A program made the translations under genes and the position numbers. A stretch of DNA of 64,000 nucleotides, from the NCBI GenBank assembly GCA_900551235.1, contig URUU01000003.1, forward strand, positions 1 to 64,000, read 5' to 3'. Every line of letters starts with the position of its first letter. Position 1 is the stretch's first letter. Below the pieces are notes generated by a model. It was not told the origin of the DNA. It saw only the letters and a list, made by a program, of their open reading frames with translations, and ran no database searches. The stretch is from an uncultured Lachnospiraceae bacterium (lineage in GTDB: Bacteria > Bacillota > Clostridia > Lachnospirales > Lachnospiraceae). Positions 16,739 to 25,788 of the stretch are shown here, one piece after another.

Positions 16739-18127
16739 TTATTTATTGCTCAGGAATTCATGGATACCTTTTGCTGCTGCTTTACCTGCACCCATAGCCA
16801 GGATAACGGTAGCTGCTCCGGTAACGGCATCTCCACCTGCATATACACCATCTTTTGATGTTTTTCCGGTTTCTTCATCTGCAATAATACATTTTCTCTT
16901 ATTGACATCCAGACCGATGGTCGTAGAAGAAATCAGCGGGTTCGGTGAAGTTCCAAGAGACATGATAACCGTATCTACATCCAGGACAAATTCAGATCCC
17001 GGGATTTCTACCGGTCTTCTTCTTCCGGAAGCATCCGGCTCACCCAGCTCCATACGGATACATTTCATGCCTGCTACTGCATCGTTCTCGTCTACCAGGA
17101 TTTCCGTTGGGTTAGTCAGCAGATCGAAGATGATGCCTTCTTCTTTTGCGTGATGTACTTCTTCTGCACGTGCAGGAAGTTCTGCTTCACTTCTTCTGTA
17201 TACGATATGTACTTCTGCACCAAGACGAAGAGCGGTTCTTGCAGCATCCATTGCTACGTTTCCGCCGCCGACAACGGCTACTTTCCTGCCGTGTACGATC
17301 GGTGTATCGTAATCTTCAAGGAATGCTTTCATCAGGTTGTTTCTTGTCAGGTACTCGTTTGCAGAGAATACACCTTTTGCAGTTTCACCAGGGATTCCCA
17401 TGAACATCGGCAGACCTGCACCGGAACCGATAAATACTGCTTCAAATCCTTCTTCCTCCATCAGTTCATCGATGGTGATGGAACGTCCGATGATAACGTT
17501 TGTCTCAATCTTAACACCAAGTGCTTTTACGTTTTCTACTTCTTTTGCAACAACATCCAGTTTTGGAAGACGGAATTCCGGGATACCATATACCAGTACA
17601 CCGCCTGCCTCATGCAGTGCTTCGAATATGGTTACATCATAACCCAATTTTGCCAGATCACCTGCACAGGTCAGACCGGATGGGCCGGAACCGATGACAG
17701 CGACTTTTTTGCCGTTCTTTTCTGCAGGAGCTGCCGGACGGATACCGTTCTGCCTTGCCCAGTCAGCTACAAAACGCTCCAGCTTTCCGATGGAAACGGC
17801 TTCGCCTTTGATACCGCGGATACATTTTCCTTCGCACTGGCTTTCCTGAGGACATACACGGCCGCAGATCGCAGGAAGTGCACTGGACTCAGAGATGATC
17901 TGATATGCTTTTTCGAAGTTTCCTTCTTTTACTTCATGTACAAATGCAGGGATATTAATAGATACCGGACATCCCTGCATACATTTTGCATTTTTACAGT
18001 TGATGCAGCGGGAAGCTTCTTCCATTGCTTCTTCTGCATTATATCCAAGACAGACCTCGTCAAAATTGGCTGCTCTTACTTTTGGTGCCTGTTCTCTTAC
18101 AGGAACTTTCTTTAATACATCTGCCAT
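16739..18127 (-). CDS. nfnB: NfnB: NADPH-binding subunit of NADH-dependent ferredoxin:NADP+ oxidoreductase (GltA-like)
   Basis: A 462-residue flavoprotein of the glutamate-synthase small-subunit family. It has N-terminal [4Fe-4S] Cys motifs (CINCKNAKCMQGCP, CGRVCPQESQCEGKC), an FAD-binding GSGPSGLTCAGDLA and an NADPH-binding GGGNVAMDAA. Its start overlaps the nfnA stop in TAATG, and no large GltB subunit is nearby. This pairing indicates the flavin-based bifurcating NfnAB, which balances ferredoxin, NADH and NADPH in acetogens. The older annotation would be glutamate synthase small subunit. Confidence 0.88.
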   Translation of the reverse strand: MADVLKKVPVREQAPKVRAANFDEVCLGYNAEEAMEEASRCINCKNAKCMQGCPVSINIPAFVHEVKEGNFEKAYQIISESSALPAICGRVCPQESQCEGKCIRGIKGEAVSIGKLERFVADWARQNGIRPAAPAEKNGKKVAVIGSGPSGLTCAGDLAKLGYDVTIFEALHEAGGVLVYGIPEFRLPKLDVVAKEVENVKALGVKIETNVIIGRSITIDELMEEEGFEAVFIGSGAGLPMFMGIPGETAKGVFSANEYLTRNNLMKAFLEDYDTPIVHGRKVAVVGGGNVAMDAARTALRLGAEVHIVYRRSEAELPARAEEVHHAKEEGIIFDLLTNPTEILVDENDAVAGMKCIRMELGEPDASGRRRPVEIPGSEFVLDVDTVIMSLGTSPNPLISSTTIGLDVNKRKCIIADEETGKTSKDGVYAGGDAVTGAATVILAMGAGKAAAKGIHEFLSNK

Positions 18128-19017
18128 TATTTGTCACCTCCGCAATTTCCACATCCACCATGATGTGTGTCACCTTCACGCAGCTTCAGAAGTGCACGTC
18201 CCTCTTCTGTCTTGTAAAGAGTCTGTCTCTTCATTGCCACATCAAAATCAATCTTATGACCGTCAAATTCCGGACCGTCTACGCAGGCAAATTTTACTTC
18301 ATCGCCTACCATAACACGACAGGCTCCGCACATACCGGTACCGTCTACCATGATCGGGTTCATGCTGACAACAGTCGGGATGTTCAGTTTCTTTGTGGTC
18401 AGGCAGCAGAATTTCATCATGATCATCGGACCGATCGCTACGCAGTGATCATATACTTTTCCTTCTTTTGTTACCAGATCTTCGATCACTTTTGTTACCA
18501 TACCGCTTCTTCCGTAAGAACCGTCATCTGTAGTAACGTAGAGGTTGCCTGCTACTTTGGAAAGTTCTTTTTCCAGGATAACCAGATCTTTTGTCTTTGC
18601 ACCGACAATAACATCCGCATCAATGCCGTGCTCATGCAGCCATTTCACCTGTGGATATACCGGTGCGGTACCTACACCACCAGCTACAAAAAGGATCTTT
18701 TTCTTTTTTACTTCTTCGAGCGGCTCTGTGCACAGGTCAGATGGCTGTCCCAGAGGACCTACAAAATCACGGAAAGTATCTCCTGCCTTCAGTGTGGTAA
18801 ATTTTTCTGTGGATGCTCCGATCGGCTGAAATACGATGGTGACTGTACCGGCTTCTCTGTCATAGTCACAAATAGTCAGTGGGATACGCTCACCGACTTC
18901 ATCCATTTTTACGATGATAAACTGTCCAGGCAGACAATGCTTTGCAACACGCGGAGCTTCTACGACCATCTCATAGATATTGCCTGCAAGTTTTCCTGCT
19001 TTTAAAATCTTGTACAT
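18127..19017 (-). CDS. nfnA: NfnA: FAD/[2Fe-2S] subunit of NADH-dependent ferredoxin:NADP+ oxidoreductase
   Basis: A 296-residue protein of the dihydroorotate dehydrogenase electron-transfer (PyrK) type. It has an FAD-binding barrel (about 1-100; IPLTICDYD), an NAD-binding domain (FVAGGVGTAPVYPQ) and a C-terminal Cys cluster MCGACRVMVGDEVKFACVDGPEFDG for [2Fe-2S]. The ATG at 19017 follows GGAGGTATGAT; an earlier start at 19083 has none. The last codons, GlyGlyAspLys, also encode the nfnB ribosome site GGAGGTGA. With nfnB it forms the soluble transhydrogenase. Confidence 0.88.
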   Translation of the reverse strand: MYKILKAGKLAGNIYEMVVEAPRVAKHCLPGQFIIVKMDEVGERIPLTICDYDREAGTVTIVFQPIGASTEKFTTLKAGDTFRDFVGPLGQPSDLCTEPLEEVKKKKILFVAGGVGTAPVYPQVKWLHEHGIDADVIVGAKTKDLVILEKELSKVAGNLYVTTDDGSYGRSGMVTKVIEDLVTKEGKVYDHCVAIGPMIMMKFCCLTTKKLNIPTVVSMNPIMVDGTGMCGACRVMVGDEVKFACVDGPEFDGHKIDFDVAMKRQTLYKTEEGRALLKLREGDTHHGGCGNCGGDK

Positions 19018-19107
19018 ATCATACCTCCATATTTTTTGTTTTATAAAAACACACCTGACTGTGTTTTTTGTATACAGTCGCAAGGATTCTACAAAACACT
19101 ACATTAA

Positions 19108-19136
19108 AGTATAAAACAATCCCCCAAAAATTTCAA
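19108..19136 (-). promoter_or_regulatory. nfnAB promoter
   Basis: Minus strand: -35 TTGAAA (19131-19136), 17-base spacer, -10 TATACT (19108-19113). The leader then contains AAAAACAC/GTGTTTTT, an 8-bp hairpin whose U-rich arm could act as an attenuator. Confidence 0.7.
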
Positions 19137-19139
19137 TAC

Positions 19140-21797
19140 TTATTGCCCCTGCTCAAGATAATTTTCGAACTGTTCCATACTCATCAGTACTTTTCTTGGC
19201 TTGGTTCCTTCTTCCGGACCGACAACACCGGCATCCGAAAGCTGATCCATGATGCGCGCCGCCCGGTTAAAACCGATCTTGAACATACGCTGGAGCATGC
19301 CGATCGATGCTTTGTCTTTCTCAATGATAAATTTTCCGGCATCCGTAAAATATTCGTCCACATCACTTCCACCGTTTCTGGTATCCTGCACTGCCTGTAC
19401 CACTTTGGACATCTGCTCCTGCATTTCTGCATGGTATGTTTCAGCCGTATTCTGATCTGTCAGAAATTCGACTACTTTTTCCACTTCCTTATCTGTCACA
19501 AAAGCACCCTGCAGTCTTGCCGGCTTCTGGTAATTCTGCGGATAAAACAGCATATCACCTTTTCCAAGCAGCTTCTCTGCTCCGTTCATATCCAGGATTG
19601 TCCTGGAATCCACACCGGAGGATGCCTTAAATGCAATCCTTGACGGCATATTTGCTTTGATCAGGCCGGTAATAACATTGACAGACGGTCTCTGTGTAGC
19701 CAGGATCAGATGCAGACCGGCTGCACGGGCAAGCTGTGCCAGACGGCAGACCGCATCTTCTACTTCTCCTGGAGCTACCATCATCAGATCTGCAAGCTCG
19801 TCTACGATGATCACGATCTGCGGCAGCTTTTTCATTTCGGTGGTGCGCTGTTCCTGTGGAATTTCTTCCAGTTTTTTGTTATATCCCTTCAGGTCACGTA
19901 CACCGAACATGGCAAATTTCTGATACCGCTCTGTCATCTCCGTTACCGCCCAGTTCAGCGCACCCGCCGCCTTTTTCGGATCCGTAACAACCGGAATAAA
20001 CAGATGCGGGATTCCGTTGTAAACGCTTAACTCCACCACTTTCGGATCGATCATGATCAGCTTGACATCCTCTGGCGAAGATTTGTAGATCAGACTCATG
20101 ATGATCGTATTGACACAGACCGATTTACCGGATCCGGTCGCACCGGCGATCAGAAGATGGGGCATCTTTGCAATATCTGCCACCACGATCTTGCCAGCCA
20201 GGTCTTTTCCGACTGCAATAGAAAGATGGGAGGAAGCTTCCTGAAATTCTCTGGACTCCAGAAGCTCTCTTAAATAGACCCCGCTGCTCTCTTTGTTGGG
20301 AACTTCAATACCAACGGCTGCCTTTCCCGGTATCGGTGCTTCGATACGGATATCCTCTGCTGCCAGATTCAGCTTGATGTCATCTGCCAGGTTGACGATA
20401 CGACTGACTTTCACACCCTGTTCCGGAGTCAGTTCGTAGCGGGTAACGGACGGGCCGCAGCTCACATTCGTCACATGTGCTTCCACACCGAAACTGTGTA
20501 GTGTATTCTGCAGTTTCTGTGCTGTGTTTTTCAGAAGCTCACTGCTGTTTCCGTTTTTATTTTTCTTAGGAAGTCCAAGCATCTCCATCGGTGGAAATAT
20601 ATATTCCGGTTTCTGCATTTTTTCTGCAGCCTCAATTTCTTCGCTGACACTTTCAAGCTGCGCTTTCTGCTCGCTCGCAGAAGAACGCGGATTTTTCTTA
20701 TTTTTCTCTGGTTTTTCTGCCTGTACCTCTTCTGCTCCTTCCGCAGGCAAAGACACCTGTTCTTCCGGATTGGATGCTTTTTCCTCTTTATGTGGAAGTT
20801 CTGAAACAATTTCTTCTTCCAGAACCGTTTCTTCTGGTTCTTCCAGTCCTTCGATTGAAAAATGCTCCATAAAATCAAATACCGGTCCGTTCTCCGTTCT
20901 TTTCGGTTCTTTTGGTGCTTCTTCCTGCACTTCTTCTGTTTTCTGTGGAATTTCCATCTGTGACATTGACGCAGAAGCAGAGGATGGCTGCAGATCTGTC
21001 TGGAAAGTCACACCGGAAGCTTTATGATCCATACGACGCTGTTTTTCTTCTTCGAATACCTCTTTGCGATGCAAAAAGGCCTCCTGTTCCCGAAGAAGCT
21101 TCTGTTCCCGATATAAGGTCTGCTCCTCTCTGCGAAGTCTCGCCTGCTCCATCCTGCGTCTCGCATCCGCTTTTGCAGATACATAAACGCGCTCACTTCC
21201 TTTTTGTACACCACGAAACAGAGAACGTTCTGTAATCAGGATCATCGAAACGATCACCAGAGCGATCACTGCCACATAGGAGCCGACTATTCCAATCGAC
21301 GGGCAGAGCAGCTTACAGAACATGCCACCAACAATCCCGCCTCCGGTATGTTCTTCCATACTGTAACGATAATACTCCAGCAGTGTTTTATGCTTATCAA
21401 ATCCGTTGATCAGTTCACTGAAAATCGTAAGTGCCAGAAATAAGAGCAAAAAGCCACTCATTTTCACCCACATGATCCGCGTTTTCCGGTTTGAGATTGC
21501 AAAAGCCACACCGAAAAACAGTGCAAACGGGAAAAGATATGCCAGAATACCAAAAGTGCCCATAAAAAAGTGGCTGACTGCATTTCCCAGAAAGCCGCCA
21601 AATCCAAAATTGCTGATCAGGATCAGAATGGAAAGTGCCAGTATCAGCCAGAGTGCAATCTCCTCCCCCATGGAAATCTTCGCTTCTTCTATCTGCTCCT
21701 GTTTTTTTGTTGTTTTTTTGATCTTACCGGATTTCGTTTTTGTTTCCAACCCGGAAGACCTCCTGCTGTTTTTTGCAGGATTCCTTTTTTCTGCCAT
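19140..21797 (-). CDS. ftsK: FtsK/SpoIIIE family DNA translocase
   Basis: An 885-residue DNA pump. It has a basic N-terminus, four membrane helices (about 45-190), a charged low-complexity linker (about 215-420), a RecA-like motor with Walker A GATGSGKS and Walker B IVIIVDELADLM, and a C-terminal winged-helix gamma domain (ASIGMLQRMFKIGFNRAARI). It moves chromosomes through the division or sporulation septum. FtsK and SpoIIIE roles cannot be separated from sequence alone. The ATG at 21797 follows AAGGGAG at long spacing; an alternative ATG is at 21821. Confidence 0.93.
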   Translation of the reverse strand: MAEKRNPAKNSRRSSGLETKTKSGKIKKTTKKQEQIEEAKISMGEEIALWLILALSILILISNFGFGGFLGNAVSHFFMGTFGILAYLFPFALFFGVAFAISNRKTRIMWVKMSGFLLLFLALTIFSELINGFDKHKTLLEYYRYSMEEHTGGGIVGGMFCKLLCPSIGIVGSYVAVIALVIVSMILITERSLFRGVQKGSERVYVSAKADARRRMEQARLRREEQTLYREQKLLREQEAFLHRKEVFEEEKQRRMDHKASGVTFQTDLQPSSASASMSQMEIPQKTEEVQEEAPKEPKRTENGPVFDFMEHFSIEGLEEPEETVLEEEIVSELPHKEEKASNPEEQVSLPAEGAEEVQAEKPEKNKKNPRSSASEQKAQLESVSEEIEAAEKMQKPEYIFPPMEMLGLPKKNKNGNSSELLKNTAQKLQNTLHSFGVEAHVTNVSCGPSVTRYELTPEQGVKVSRIVNLADDIKLNLAAEDIRIEAPIPGKAAVGIEVPNKESSGVYLRELLESREFQEASSHLSIAVGKDLAGKIVVADIAKMPHLLIAGATGSGKSVCVNTIIMSLIYKSSPEDVKLIMIDPKVVELSVYNGIPHLFIPVVTDPKKAAGALNWAVTEMTERYQKFAMFGVRDLKGYNKKLEEIPQEQRTTEMKKLPQIVIIVDELADLMMVAPGEVEDAVCRLAQLARAAGLHLILATQRPSVNVITGLIKANMPSRIAFKASSGVDSRTILDMNGAEKLLGKGDMLFYPQNYQKPARLQGAFVTDKEVEKVVEFLTDQNTAETYHAEMQEQMSKVVQAVQDTRNGGSDVDEYFTDAGKFIIEKDKASIGMLQRMFKIGFNRAARIMDQLSDAGVVGPEEGTKPRKVLMSMEQFENYLEQGQ

Positions 21798-21832
21798 AAA
21801 TAGTAATACTCCCTTCTGCATGGCAAGGGTGC

Positions 21833-21870
21833 AAAAAACTGTTACAGTTTCTGTGCCGTAACAGTTTTTT
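21833..21870. terminator. Terminator after uppP
   Basis: Perfect 13-base arms AAAAAACTGTTAC and GTAACAGTTTTTT around 12 bases, 7 bases after the uppP stop on the minus strand. Symmetrical, so it could work in both directions. Confidence 0.88.
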
Positions 21871-21877
21871 GTCTATC

Positions 21878-22753
21878 CTATACGAAAAAGTTTGCTATGA
21901 TCGCGATCACGCCTACTGCAAAACAATATATCGCAAATCCCTTAAATTTCTTTTTGCGTACAACCGCAAGCATGGTTTTGATGCATATATATCCGACACA
22001 TCCAGCCACAACTGCTCCGATCAGTCCATTTAGAACAATGCCGCCTGAAATCCCTTCGCTTCCGATATCCTTAATCTCAACCAGTGCCGCCCCAAGGATC
22101 GCCGGTATCGACATAATAAAAGAATATCTTACTGCGAATCTTCTGTCATATCCGCTCATCATGCAGGCTGCAATCGTGGTTCCTGAACGGGAAAGCCCCG
22201 GCAATGTCGCACATCCCTGTGCTGCTCCGATCAGAAAACCGCTTCCGTAACTGATATCTCTTGGTATCTTTTTTCCATCCGGTGCCATCTCTGAAACGAT
22301 CAGGAGAATCGATGTAAGGATCAGGCCGATGCCCGGCACGATCAGAGTCGCACTCGCCTTTTCTACCAGATGTCTTCCCATATATCCGATCACACCGGTC
22401 GGTATCGTCGATACCAGAACCAGCACTACAAATTTACGATAATTATTTTTCACAATCCTGCGATAACGCAATGCACTGTAACTGCGCTGGTTCTGAATAT
22501 AACTTTTCAGATTGTAAATAATATCCCTGCACATATTCAGTGTCTCTATGATCATCCTCAGAATATCCTTCCGGTATACGACAAAAATCGCTGCCAGTGT
22601 TCCAAGATGAAGCATAACGTCAAAAAACAGTCCTCCCTCTGTCTCGATATGAAATATATTTTGAATGATCGCCAGATGCCCGGAGCTGCTGACCGGTAAA
22701 AATTCGGCAATCCCCTGCACAATACCCAATATTATCGCCTGTATAATTGACAT
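21878..22753 (-). CDS. uppP: Undecaprenyl-diphosphatase
   Basis: A 291-residue polytopic membrane protein of the BacA/UppP family, which dephosphorylates undecaprenyl diphosphate to recycle the wall carrier lipid. Both signature motifs are present: AEFLPVSSSGHL near residue 20 and GLSRSGTT near 190. A hydrophilic insert (about 85-115, NLKSYIQNQRSYSALRYRRI) lies between helices. It has its own promoter and terminator, so it is monocistronic. Confidence 0.95.
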   Translation of the reverse strand: MSIIQAIILGIVQGIAEFLPVSSSGHLAIIQNIFHIETEGGLFFDVMLHLGTLAAIFVVYRKDILRMIIETLNMCRDIIYNLKSYIQNQRSYSALRYRRIVKNNYRKFVVLVLVSTIPTGVIGYMGRHLVEKASATLIVPGIGLILTSILLIVSEMAPDGKKIPRDISYGSGFLIGAAQGCATLPGLSRSGTTIAACMMSGYDRRFAVRYSFIMSIPAILGAALVEIKDIGSEGISGGIVLNGLIGAVVAGCVGYICIKTMLAVVRKKKFKGFAIYCFAVGVIAIIANFFV

Positions 22754-22800
22754 ATTAACCTCCCGTACCGCATCCTGCGCGGTTTTATCGAACTTTTTAG

Positions 22801-22829
22801 ATTATATCATACTTTCCCGCAAGTTACAA
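22801..22829 (-). promoter_or_regulatory. uppP promoter
   Basis: Minus strand: -35 TTGTAA (22824-22829), 17-base spacer, -10 TATAAT (22801-22806). Confidence 0.72.
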
Positions 22830-22895
22830 ATACTTATTTTGTGATTTCCAGAATCTATATTTTAACGGAATGTTCGCAATTTCTTCACGAAGCCA

Positions 22896-22904
22896 TGCTA
22901 TAAT
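22896..22904 (+). promoter_or_regulatory. Extended -10 promoter of the LytTR gene
   Basis: TGCTATAAT at 22896-22904 gives an extended -10 element without a recognisable -35, 71 bases before the start codon. Confidence 0.5.
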
Positions 22905-22975
22905 AAAATATTATCAGATATCGAATAACACTATTTTCATCTCAACATGAGGCATACGAAAGGAGGTACTTCTTT

Positions 22976-23692
22976 ATGGATACTTTACATATAGCTGTGT
23001 GTGACAACCACGTTGCATCCCTGACTTTTATCACCAGTGAAATCACAAAATATATCATGAATATGAACGTTCAGGCAGATATTTCTTCTTTCCGTTCCAG
23101 CGAGGACGTTATGCGCCGGGTATCGGAAGGCGATTTTTTTGACCTGTACATCCTGAATATTGAAATGCCAAGGCTGGACGGTATTACGCTTGCGCTGCAG
23201 ATTCGAAATCATCAGAAAAATCCTGTTATCATTTTTGTGTCTGCCCGGGAAGAGTATGTTTTTGATTCCTTCAAAGCGCATCCTTACAGTTTTGTACGTA
23301 AAGATCATTTTCATGAAGACCTGAGTTCCACCCTGAAGGCTTTTATGCTGGAGTATCATAAAAGGGAAGATACTTTTCTTTATATTCTGCGCACCGCCGA
23401 TTCCATCCACAAACTGAATCTTCATCAGATTCTGTATATTGAATGTTCGGACCCTGAACATATTCTGATCCACCGAAACGATGGAACCATACGCCGCATC
23501 CGTTACCCTATGGATCAGTTGGAATGTGAACTTGTCCATTATGATTTCATACGAAGCAGTAAAGTCTGTCTGGTAAATTGTATTTATATTTTCCTTATAA
23601 ATAATAACTGTCTGGAGCTGGATAACGGATCTTCTCTCCCCATCGATGCACCATATCTTTCTGCCCTGCAAGAAAAATTTGGTGATTTCTGA
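22976..23692 (+). CDS. LytTR-type response regulator lacking the phospho-acceptor Asp
   Basis: A 238-residue protein with a receiver domain (1-125) and a C-terminal LytTR DNA-binding domain (about 135-235). The receiver position that is Asp in LDIEMP is Asn61 in LNIEMP, and the acidic pair near the N-terminus is Asp10-Asn11. Lys109 is kept. It probably works without phosphorylation or responds to another signal. No histidine kinase gene is adjacent. AGGAGG precedes the ATG by 9 bases. Confidence 0.85.
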   Translation: MDTLHIAVCDNHVASLTFITSEITKYIMNMNVQADISSFRSSEDVMRRVSEGDFFDLYILNIEMPRLDGITLALQIRNHQKNPVIIFVSAREEYVFDSFKAHPYSFVRKDHFHEDLSSTLKAFMLEYHKREDTFLYILRTADSIHKLNLHQILYIECSDPEHILIHRNDGTIRRIRYPMDQLECELVHYDFIRSSKVCLVNCIYIFLINNNCLELDNGSSLPIDAPYLSALQEKFGDF

Positions 23693-23693
23693 T

Positions 23694-23834
23694 TCAGCAG
23701 CAAAACATAAAATATCCAAGCAGCAGCAGACCAAAAATGAAGACAATGGATACAAAAACATTAGGCATAAAAAATGCAATGGTCATGCCGAATGCGATCC
23801 AGAATAAGGTATAACCGATCAGACGTTTCATCAT
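23694..23834 (-). CDS. 46-residue membrane miniprotein
   Basis: A short frame encoding MMKRLIGYTLFWIAFGMTIA, then a second hydrophobic stretch ending LLLLGYFMFCC. The two predicted helices with a Pro between them and the two terminal Cys fit a small integral membrane protein. The composition is clearly non-random and I recall similar miniproteins in Lachnospiraceae, but the function is unknown. It ends one base from the LytTR stop on the other strand. Its ribosome site is weak (GGTAAG). Confidence 0.6.
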   Translation of the reverse strand: MMKRLIGYTLFWIAFGMTIAFFMPNVFVSIVFIFGLLLLGYFMFCC

Positions 23835-23963
23835 TTTCTTACCATTTTCTTTACTATTAACCTATGCATCTGCTCTGTTTTTAAATCCTTTTTTATTCAA
23901 GTTGAACCTACATGTGGCCTGCTGCAAAGAGTTTTTTATCTTAGACAGAGATTGGACTTTGAT

Positions 23964-24000
23964 CAAAAAAATGGGACATCCTTATTTCCGATGCCCCATT
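23964..24000 (-). terminator. Terminator of the ytfI-ytfJ operon
   Basis: Minus strand arms AATGGGGCATC and GATGTCCCATT (one mismatch, 23970-24000), followed by TTTTTTGATC. Confidence 0.75.
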
Positions 24001-24004
24001 TTCA

Positions 24005-24406
24005 CTATTCTTCTGTTTCTGCTTTTTCTTCTTTGATTTCTTCCTGTGCTTCCCCGGACGAGAAAAATTTTCCGTCTGTGAACTTATTTACAAAATCAGG
24101 TACCATATCCAGAATCTTCGTAAGGCCATCCTGATTTTTTACATTGACCAGCCTGGTCGTTCCATTCTGGATGACCAGCACAGCACTCGGGCTCATTTTT
24201 CCGCCCATACCGCCACCACCGTTCTGTTTTTTGTCCTCATTTTTTGCCGTAGCTGCCACACCAAAAGAGACATCTACCAGCGGTAAAATAATCGTATCCC
24301 CAACCGTGATGGCATCTCCTACTACGGTTTTGGTCGTAATAAAACTATCCATTCCTTTAAACAGGGAATTTACGGTTTCCTGGAAATTGTTGTTTTCTGC
24401 TGCCAT
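24005..24406 (-). CDS. ytfJ: YtfJ/GerW-family sporulation protein
   Basis: A 133-residue protein with the GerW/YtfJ core: VVGDAITVGDTIILPLVDVSFGVAA, a Gly-rich GGGGMGGKMSPSAVLVI and LVNVKNQDG. Family members are made in the forespore of spore-formers and contribute to spore properties. An acidic tail ends the protein. The ATG at 24406 follows AAGGAGG, 2 bases after the DUF2953 stop, so it is coupled to that gene. The DUF2953-ytfJ order matches Bacillus subtilis ytfI-ytfJ. Confidence 0.9.
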   Translation of the reverse strand: MAAENNNFQETVNSLFKGMDSFITTKTVVGDAITVGDTIILPLVDVSFGVAATAKNEDKKQNGGGGMGGKMSPSAVLVIQNGTTRLVNVKNQDGLTKILDMVPDFVNKFTDGKFFSSGEAQEEIKEEKAETEE

Positions 24407-24408
24407 GC

Positions 24409-25368
24409 TCAAGCCCTCCTTAACTGTTTCAAACGTTTCCAATATAGTTTTAACTTTTTATCAAAAAATATTTTTACTGCTGTCTTTGTAATATGAAAAA
24501 CACGAATATGCCCTGAAAAAGTCAGCTCTCCTTCACAGACCCTGTTTTCAAAATCCGGACAGAGCTGAAGTCCGCTGTACCCTGCCGGAAGAAACAGATA
24601 GAGCATTCCGGTAAATTCCCCGGTGTATGCCGGATCTGAAAATCCATAATGAAGCCTTCCTTTTATCCTGCGCGGCCGGATATGGAAAAGCAGATATCGC
24701 AAATGTCCCTTTAAAATCTGATAAACCTCTCTGCTGAGATCTGAGCCAAAAAAGCCAAGATAATCTTCCATTTTTTCTTTGCTTTTCCGCAATGAGCGAA
24801 GCGTTTCCCGGATATATCTGCATGTATTTCCGATGCGGTCCCGGATCTTCTGTAACGCCCCCTGTATCTTACGCTGCCATCTGCCCCATACGTGACCGGA
24901 ATGATCTGGCTTCGGTTCTGAACCTGGCTTCGGTTCCGGGAGTTGTTTTTCTTCTGCAGGGGCATCTTCTTTTTGTATCTGTCTGACTTCTTTTGGCTGC
25001 TCTGTTTTTTTTCTATCCTGCTTCGGTTCCGTTGTTCCCGGTCCCGGTACCTTTTCTTCTGCATTCTGTTGCTTTGCTGCTTCCTGTTCTTCTCCGACAA
25101 GCATGATTTTTTTATGAAAAATCTTAAGATAACAGTGGAATGTTTCCTTTTCATAAGTTCCACGCACAGTAAGAAGACCGTACAGCCAGTACACGTTTAC
25201 ATATGCCGCGGCCTCACGCCATGAGGTATCCTTTTTCATATCTGCCCGATATCGGATCGGCAGGAACAGAACTGTAAGCAGAAGCAGCAGCAAAAGCAGC
25301 AGAAGCACCGCCAGAAGAATCCCTGCTACTTTTAGTATTGTCAAAATGATATGTAACATATCAAGCAC
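24409..25368 (-). CDS. DUF2953 membrane protein (YtfI-like)
   Basis: A 319-residue protein with an N-terminal membrane helix containing an almost pure Leu run (about 12-36), a charged variable middle rich in Lys, Glu and Pro (about 90-165), and a C-terminal DUF2953 domain (GRLHYGFSDPAYTGEFTGMLY, PDFENRVCEGELTFSGHIR). DUF2953 genes sit next to ytfJ in many spore-formers, so a sporulation role is inferred. The frame opens with GTG at 25368; an ATG three codons on is an alternative. Confidence 0.85.
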   Translation of the reverse strand: MLDMLHIILTILKVAGILLAVLLLLLLLLLLTVLFLPIRYRADMKKDTSWREAAAYVNVYWLYGLLTVRGTYEKETFHCYLKIFHKKIMLVGEEQEAAKQQNAEEKVPGPGTTEPKQDRKKTEQPKEVRQIQKEDAPAEEKQLPEPKPGSEPKPDHSGHVWGRWQRKIQGALQKIRDRIGNTCRYIRETLRSLRKSKEKMEDYLGFFGSDLSREVYQILKGHLRYLLFHIRPRRIKGRLHYGFSDPAYTGEFTGMLYLFLPAGYSGLQLCPDFENRVCEGELTFSGHIRVFHITKTAVKIFFDKKLKLYWKRLKQLRRA

Positions 25369-25371
25369 CCG

Positions 25372-25710
25372 TTAAATTCTTTCCTGAAAATTTTTGCTGC
25401 ATCTGCTCTTTAAATAGGATCTGATATCTCCGCTTCCAGTCTTATGGTACGTCTCCTCTGCCATCTGTACGATCAGCTCTACCGCCTCATCATATCCCTT
25501 TGCAACTCCGATGATCACAGGCAGTTTTTTCCGCACCGCTCTTCGCTTCAGCCAGGCAGATGAAAGAATGTCAAACTGATCAACTCCATTTGCCGCTTCC
25601 GTTATCACCCAGACATCTATCTGGCCGGCTCCTGTCTTTAACCGCCTCAGAATTTTATTTTTTTTCTTTGCTGCCCTTTCTCCTATATAAAGATACGGAT
25701 ACCACTTCAT
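25372..25710 (-). CDS. Hypothetical protein preceding ytfI
   Basis: A 112-residue protein starting MKWYPYLYIGERAAKKKNKI. It has a hydrophobic strand (IDVWVITEAANGVDQFDIL) and a basic middle (WLKRRAVRKKLPVIIGVAKG). No signal peptide or catalytic motif is clear, and I do not recognise the family. It is the first gene of the ytfI-ytfJ operon, 3 bases before the DUF2953 start, so it may share a sporulation context. GGGGAGA precedes the ATG. Confidence 0.75.
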   Translation of the reverse strand: MKWYPYLYIGERAAKKKNKILRRLKTGAGQIDVWVITEAANGVDQFDILSSAWLKRRAVRKKLPVIIGVAKGYDEAVELIVQMAEETYHKTGSGDIRSYLKSRCSKNFQERI

Positions 25711-25743
25711 GCCATCTCCCCTTTGTAGCCTTTCTCTTTTTAT

Positions 25744-25772
25744 AGTTTACCAAATCCTGTAAAATAATGCAA
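25744..25772 (-). promoter_or_regulatory. Promoter of the ytfI-ytfJ operon
   Basis: Minus strand: -35 TTGCAT (25767-25772), 17-base spacer, -10 TAAACT (25744-25749). Confidence 0.5.
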
Positions 25773-25788
25773 TCGAAAGCACAATTTC

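Noticed and set aside
16739..18127. Glutamate synthase small subunit (GltD)
   Set aside because: No large subunit is adjacent and the gene overlaps a PyrK-like partner, which is the NfnAB arrangement.
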